Source: a virus
DNA length: 29,999 nucleotides
Strand: one strand, 5' to 3'
IMG/VR virus record: IMGVR_UViG_3300035698_003013
Coordinates: 1 to 29,999 of that record
In this document: in pieces, positions 26,633 through 29,999 of the stretch
Position numbering within the stretch: position 1 is the first letter of the stretch
How the letters are laid out: each line of letters starts with the position of its first letter
The notes under the pieces: generated by a model
Seen by the model: the letters and a program-made list of their open reading frames with translations, nothing else
The model's database searches: none
What the model was told of the DNA's origin: nothing
Position numbers and translations under genes: made by a program

Positions 26633-27142
26633 ATGGGAAGAACATTAAGTAAAAATAAACTAGGAGAATACAAGCAAGGGTTTAGGCCTTTGACTGATTA
26701 TTACGAAGCTGTAAGTTTACCTGTAACAAGTGGACAAGAGATAGCTAGGGGTGATTTGCTTATATTCACTTCAGGTTATATAGCTATAGCAACTACACTT
26801 GCAGACATTGGGCCAGATATCTATATAGCTGTTGGTCAGAACACAGCAGCAGAAGCATCAGCAGATGGTGCAGTGGATATTGAGTGTATACCATTGATTA
26901 ATCCAAATGTAAGGTATATGTGTCCTTGTCAGGCTAACACAGTATTGGTTCAGGCAACTCATGTTGGTAATGTGTACAGCTTGAGTGGCGGAACTGGTGC
27001 GATGGGCATTACAGTAGCGTCAGGAATCACAGCCGATTTTGGGTTTATGATCGAGGAAATAGACATCAGTGATGAAGCTATAGCAGCAGAAACATTTGGT
27101 TTTGCTATTGGTAGATTTGCAGCGTTCCCAGAAACAACGTAA
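26633..27142 (+). CDS. Head decoration-like protein
   Basis: 169 residues with TAGGAGGGATAAG before the ATG. The sequence is Ala/Gly/Thr-rich and beta-dominated (YYEAVSLPVTSGQEIARGDLLIFTSGYIAIATT, YIAVGQNTAAEASADGAVDIECIPL, GFAIGRFAAFPETT). Small beta proteins immediately before the major capsid gene are usually decoration or head-stabilising proteins. 'GQ.IarGDll.~....~~.at' resembles such proteins. No catalytic motif seen. Confidence 0.65.
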   Translation: MGRTLSKNKLGEYKQGFRPLTDYYEAVSLPVTSGQEIARGDLLIFTSGYIAIATTLADIGPDIYIAVGQNTAAEASADGAVDIECIPLINPNVRYMCPCQANTVLVQATHVGNVYSLSGGTGAMGITVASGITADFGFMIEEIDISDEAIAAETFGFAIGRFAAFPETT

Positions 27143-27179
27143 TAATTAGATTTTAAACTTGTATAGATAGGAGGTAAGA

Positions 27180-28106
27180 ATGAGTACTTTAAGAAATAAT
27201 GTAGCCGAGCTATATACACCAATATACGATAAATTTATGTTGGAAATGTATGATGCAGAGCCTAAAATATGTCAGACAGTATATGACACAATAATTGACA
27301 CTACAAAAGAATGGAAGTATGACGAACTTAGCGAACTAGGTGCATGGACAAGTGCTACTGAAGGTGCAAGTGGCGGTTATACTGATCCAGTATTGGGATA
27401 CCCGAAAACCATAACTCCTGTTAAAGTATGGCAGAAGTTCAAGGTATCTTTTGAAGCCGTTGACCAAGATGAATATGCACTTATCAAACATATAGGTAAA
27501 GCAAAATCTATGGGTCGAGGTGCAGTAGCAGAACAGGAAAAAGCAACAGCTAATTTCCTAACAGATGGATTCACTACAGCATCAGCACCAGATGGTGAGT
27601 ACCTATGGGATACAGATCATCCTAAGAATCGTGAAGAAACTGGTACAACTTATGACAATCTACTTTCAGGTGCTTTTTCACATGATAATCTGGAACTGGC
27701 TGAAACTGAAATCACAAACAACTTCATCGACTCTACCGGAATACCTATTATGTGTATTGAAGATCCAATTCTTCTTTATCCACCAGCATTACGTGGTGCA
27801 GTAGCTAGAGTATTGAGTGATAGAGCGTTAGAAAGACCTGATTACACAGTTAGAGATATCAACAGATTTGCTGGCAGATACAACGCAGTAGAATGGAGAT
27901 GGTTAGCATCAAAGTTTGGTGGAAGTGATACAGCATGGTTTATCATATTCCCCGGATTAGGTTTCTTAAAGATCGTACAGAACAGCCTTCCTCATTTCAC
28001 TAGCTGGATTGATGAAGAGACTGAATACTATCATTTTAAAGGTAGATATCTGTATGACTATGGTTGCTGTAACTGGAGATGTGGATTTGCAAGTACTGGA
28101 GTTTAA
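27180..28106 (+). CDS. Major capsid protein (Mu gpT-like)
   Basis: 308 residues with ATAGGAGGTAAG before the ATG. WKYDELSELGAWTSATEGAS, WQKFKVSFEAVDQDEY, GAVAEQEKATANFLTDGFTTASAPDGEYLWDTDHP and the later IMCIEDPILLYPPALRGAVARVL fit the Mu-like major head subunit gpT family, an HK97-fold capsid protein. The 'DG..L..t.HP' turn is the best mark. It follows the decoration-like gene, as is usual. The C-terminal WRCGFASTG is also typical of these proteins. Confidence 0.8.
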   Translation: MSTLRNNVAELYTPIYDKFMLEMYDAEPKICQTVYDTIIDTTKEWKYDELSELGAWTSATEGASGGYTDPVLGYPKTITPVKVWQKFKVSFEAVDQDEYALIKHIGKAKSMGRGAVAEQEKATANFLTDGFTTASAPDGEYLWDTDHPKNREETGTTYDNLLSGAFSHDNLELAETEITNNFIDSTGIPIMCIEDPILLYPPALRGAVARVLSDRALERPDYTVRDINRFAGRYNAVEWRWLASKFGGSDTAWFIIFPGLGFLKIVQNSLPHFTSWIDEETEYYHFKGRYLYDYGCCNWRCGFASTGV

Positions 28107-28136
28107 CAAGAGCATAAAAACCATTAAGGAGGAAGT

Positions 28137-28706
28137 ATGAAGTATTTAAGAATGGTGTTAGCTCTTGCGGTGTTATTAACTGTAACTTCAGTAGGGGCTT
28201 ATGCCGCAACGAACATTTACAAAGATGCATATACTACAGAAAATAGTAGTGGGCAATGGACATACACAGGTGGTATTGTTAATTCTGGTGGACTTACCAA
28301 TTCGGCTTTTTATAAACCGAACATCAGTATTATCGGTGCAACGCCAGCAACACTTACCACAGCCAATGCAGGTAATATTTATATTATTGATGCTACAGCT
28401 GGTACAACAATAACGACAATAACATTACCATCAGCTAGTTCGACAACTGCTAAATTGCAGTATACGTTCATATCTGGTGATGGAAGTGGAATTGTTATTA
28501 GGTCTAGTGATGAAGCGGCTGGGAATATACTGTATGTGGTAGGTAATAGCACGACACTTATGCAAGCAAGATTGGCAGAAGCTAGTACCTCTATGGGTAC
28601 TGAAATAACTGCTAGGGGTGGTAGTGGGATATGGTATTTAACTGCTAGTACACCAACTTCAGTAACAGTTGAAACTCGCACTGATGATCCACAGTATAAG
28701 GGGTAG
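28137..28706 (+). CDS. Exported beta-rich protein
   Basis: 189 residues with TAAGGAGGAAGT before the ATG. A clear Sec signal (residues 1-23: KYLRMVLALAVLLTVTSVGAYA, probable cut AYA/A). The mature part is Ser/Thr/Gly-rich with many short strands (YIIDATAGTTITTITLPSASSTTAKLQYTFISGDGSGIVIRSSDE), like fibre or surface-exposed beta proteins, and has no Cys. A virion protein would not need a signal, so it is more likely released to or displayed on the infected cell. It forms one block with the following membrane protein. Confidence 0.65.
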   Translation: MKYLRMVLALAVLLTVTSVGAYAATNIYKDAYTTENSSGQWTYTGGIVNSGGLTNSAFYKPNISIIGATPATLTTANAGNIYIIDATAGTTITTITLPSASSTTAKLQYTFISGDGSGIVIRSSDEAAGNILYVVGNSTTLMQARLAEASTSMGTEITARGGSGIWYLTASTPTSVTVETRTDDPQYKG

Positions 28707-28709
28707 TGT

Positions 28710-29900
28710 ATGTTTACTAAGCTACTAATTAAGATAGGTGTAATAGCTACACCTTACTTTATTTTGGGAGTGCGTGATATCAGGGATGTGAAACTTGACA
28801 TTGCTGGTATCATTGCACTTGCAATAGGGTTGTCGGCTATTTACGAGTATGGAATAAAACCACAGAGGAACAAGTGGCTCATGATGTTTTTATGGGTCGC
28901 TTGTTCTTCTTACTTTGTAGCACCATTATGTCCGGTAAACATGCTTGGTATGAACGTATCGTTGTTCTGGGTATGGAAACCTATGTACTATATCATAGTG
29001 TTTGGATTAATGATATTCGCAGTATCAAGTGTACCCTATAAGAAAGAAGATGTTATTTCATTAACAAAGATGATGACATGGTGTGGATTTATAATGTCCG
29101 TATACGTCATGTTACAGTACTTCAATTTAGACCAGATATTCCAATCTTCAACAGATGCTACTTATGGTAGAATGGCAGGATTTGTAGGGAATCCAACACA
29201 TGTATCACCATACATAGCAATGATCGTACCAATAGCGTTAAGCCTAAGACGTAGGATAATGGCTCTGGTTATGACTATAGCAGTATTTATGACAACAAGC
29301 ACAGTTGCAATAGTAGCTTTGCTTATTTCAAGTTTATGCTATCTAGCATTACAATCTAAGAAAGGTTTGATATGTAGTGTAATCATATTGTTAGCGGTGT
29401 GTGTTCTTATACCGATAGGTGTAAACTTTGACATCCTTAGTAGCGAGATAATAGCTGATCACGAAAGATTCGAGATGTGGAGTAAGATAGTACATGATTT
29501 ACAGATACCACAGATAGAAGGTACAAAAAAGATATTTCCCTTATTAGGGATGGGGATAGGCACATTTAAGTATGTGTTTCATATGCAACATCAAAACAGG
29601 TTTCATCAAGCACATAACGAATATTTAGAATTATTATATAACTTGGGGATGGTAGGGTTCAGTTTATTTATGATATCAATAGTTGTGTTTATGAAACGCA
29701 ACTTTAAAATAAAAGAGTTGTACTTGTTCCGGTTCGCAAAATCATACGAAACCAGGGTAAGGTCAGCTTTATTAGCATCGTTTATATGTATGTGTGTAAC
29801 AGCATGTGGTACGTTTATATGGCAGATAGGTACTACTGTTTTTATGACATGTTTAGTTGTGGGTTTATTAAGTAATGATCATATAGGAGGGAAAACATGA
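28710..29900 (+). CDS. O-antigen polymerase/ligase-like membrane protein (Wzy/WaaL type)
   Basis: 396 residues starting three bases after the previous stop (AAGGGGTAGTGT before the ATG). About eleven hydrophobic helices are visible, with a large polar loop at about 240-305. GFVGNPTHVSPYIAMIVPIALSL in the middle and LLGMGIGTFKYVF...RFHQAHNEYLELLYNLGMVGF in the loop are hallmark segments of the Wzy_C/O-antigen ligase superfamily ('G.~gNp...a....~~P', 'GiG...~.......~HN.~L...~e.GiiG'). These enzymes join O-antigen units or attach glycans outside the inner membrane. In phage genomes such genes change the host O antigen. That role is inferred. The stop overlaps the next ATG. Confidence 0.8.
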   Translation: MFTKLLIKIGVIATPYFILGVRDIRDVKLDIAGIIALAIGLSAIYEYGIKPQRNKWLMMFLWVACSSYFVAPLCPVNMLGMNVSLFWVWKPMYYIIVFGLMIFAVSSVPYKKEDVISLTKMMTWCGFIMSVYVMLQYFNLDQIFQSSTDATYGRMAGFVGNPTHVSPYIAMIVPIALSLRRRIMALVMTIAVFMTTSTVAIVALLISSLCYLALQSKKGLICSVIILLAVCVLIPIGVNFDILSSEIIADHERFEMWSKIVHDLQIPQIEGTKKIFPLLGMGIGTFKYVFHMQHQNRFHQAHNEYLELLYNLGMVGFSLFMISIVVFMKRNFKIKELYLFRFAKSYETRVRSALLASFICMCVTACGTFIWQIGTTVFMTCLVVGLLSNDHIGGKT

Positions 29901-29999
29901 AGAAAGTATTATTAGTGATGTTAGCGGTATGTGTATTTGGATCAATGGCTTATGCCGAACAGGGTAGCGTACAGAGAGTGTTTGACGATACTCCCATAA
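29897..29999 (+). CDS. Start of an exported protein (partial)
   Basis: The frame is open to the last base of the window (34 codons seen). AGGAGGGAAAAC precedes ATG 29897, which overlaps the previous stop. MKKVLLVMLAVCVFGSMAYA is a classic Sec signal (cut after AYA likely), then EQGSVQRVFDD. It continues the exported/membrane block begun at 28137. Confidence 0.7.
   Translation, partial: MKKVLLVMLAVCVFGSMAYAEQGSVQRVFDDTPI

Overview
The window is bacteriophage DNA. It is AT-rich by eye, every supported gene is on the + strand, and genes are packed with ATGA or GTGA overlaps and AGGAGG-type ribosome binding sites. The host is probably a diderm (Gram-negative-type) bacterium. The phage encodes a sigma-70 factor, GroES-like cochaperonins, a lipoprotein, Sec-exported proteins and an O-antigen-polymerase-like membrane protein. 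I see no integrase, repressor, DNA polymerase or tail gene, so the window is only part of the genome, and its ends cut two genes.

Layout. (1) 1-4919: end of a late operon, with virion or ejection-type proteins, a virion lysozyme-like protein, small lysis-type membrane proteins and a zinc-ribbon metallophosphoesterase. (2) 4916-9777: early block behind a promoter at 5318, with zinc-ribbon and ribbon-helix-helix mini-proteins, an ERF single-strand annealing protein, a YqaJ/lambda-Exo-type nuclease, coiled-coil accessory proteins and a winged-helix gene broken at a run of seven A. (3) 9778-9963: a noncoding locus with a promoter, two interleaved stems and an intrinsic terminator. (4) 9964-12414: a replication-initiator-like protein followed by envelope-targeted small proteins and a PD-(D/E)XK nuclease. 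(5) 12426-14560: pentapeptide-repeat protein, sigma factor and two tandem divergent GroES-like genes. (6) 14561-14950: a gene-poor stretch with a tRNA-like structured element of about 150 nt and an AT-rich spacer. (7) 14951-17690: small Cys-rich and coiled-coil proteins and a YopX-family protein. (8) 17716-28106: packaging and head genes (ParB-like/DNA methyltransferase with a frameshift, DUF5681-like protein, TerL, MerR-like regulator, second tRNA-like element, Com-like zinc finger, portal, scaffold-like protein, head protein, Mu gpT-like major capsid protein). (9) 28137-29999: an exported beta-rich protein, the O-antigen-polymerase-like protein and the start of another exported protein. This looks like a cassette for changing the host surface.

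How it may work together. Early promoters (TTTCTTGCA-N-TATAAT type) at 5318 and 9786 would express recombination and replication genes and then the phage sigma factor. A different repeated element (15 identical bases ending in TAATCTA) lies directly upstream of the packaging operon and of the portal-proximal operon. It is a candidate target of that sigma factor or of a modified host polymerase. The GroES pair would retune the host chaperonin for capsid assembly. The most unusual items are the interleaved-stem RNA locus, the two oversized tRNA-like elements, the tandem cochaperonins, two frameshifts with recognisable mechanisms, and the capsid-adjacent O-antigen polymerase.
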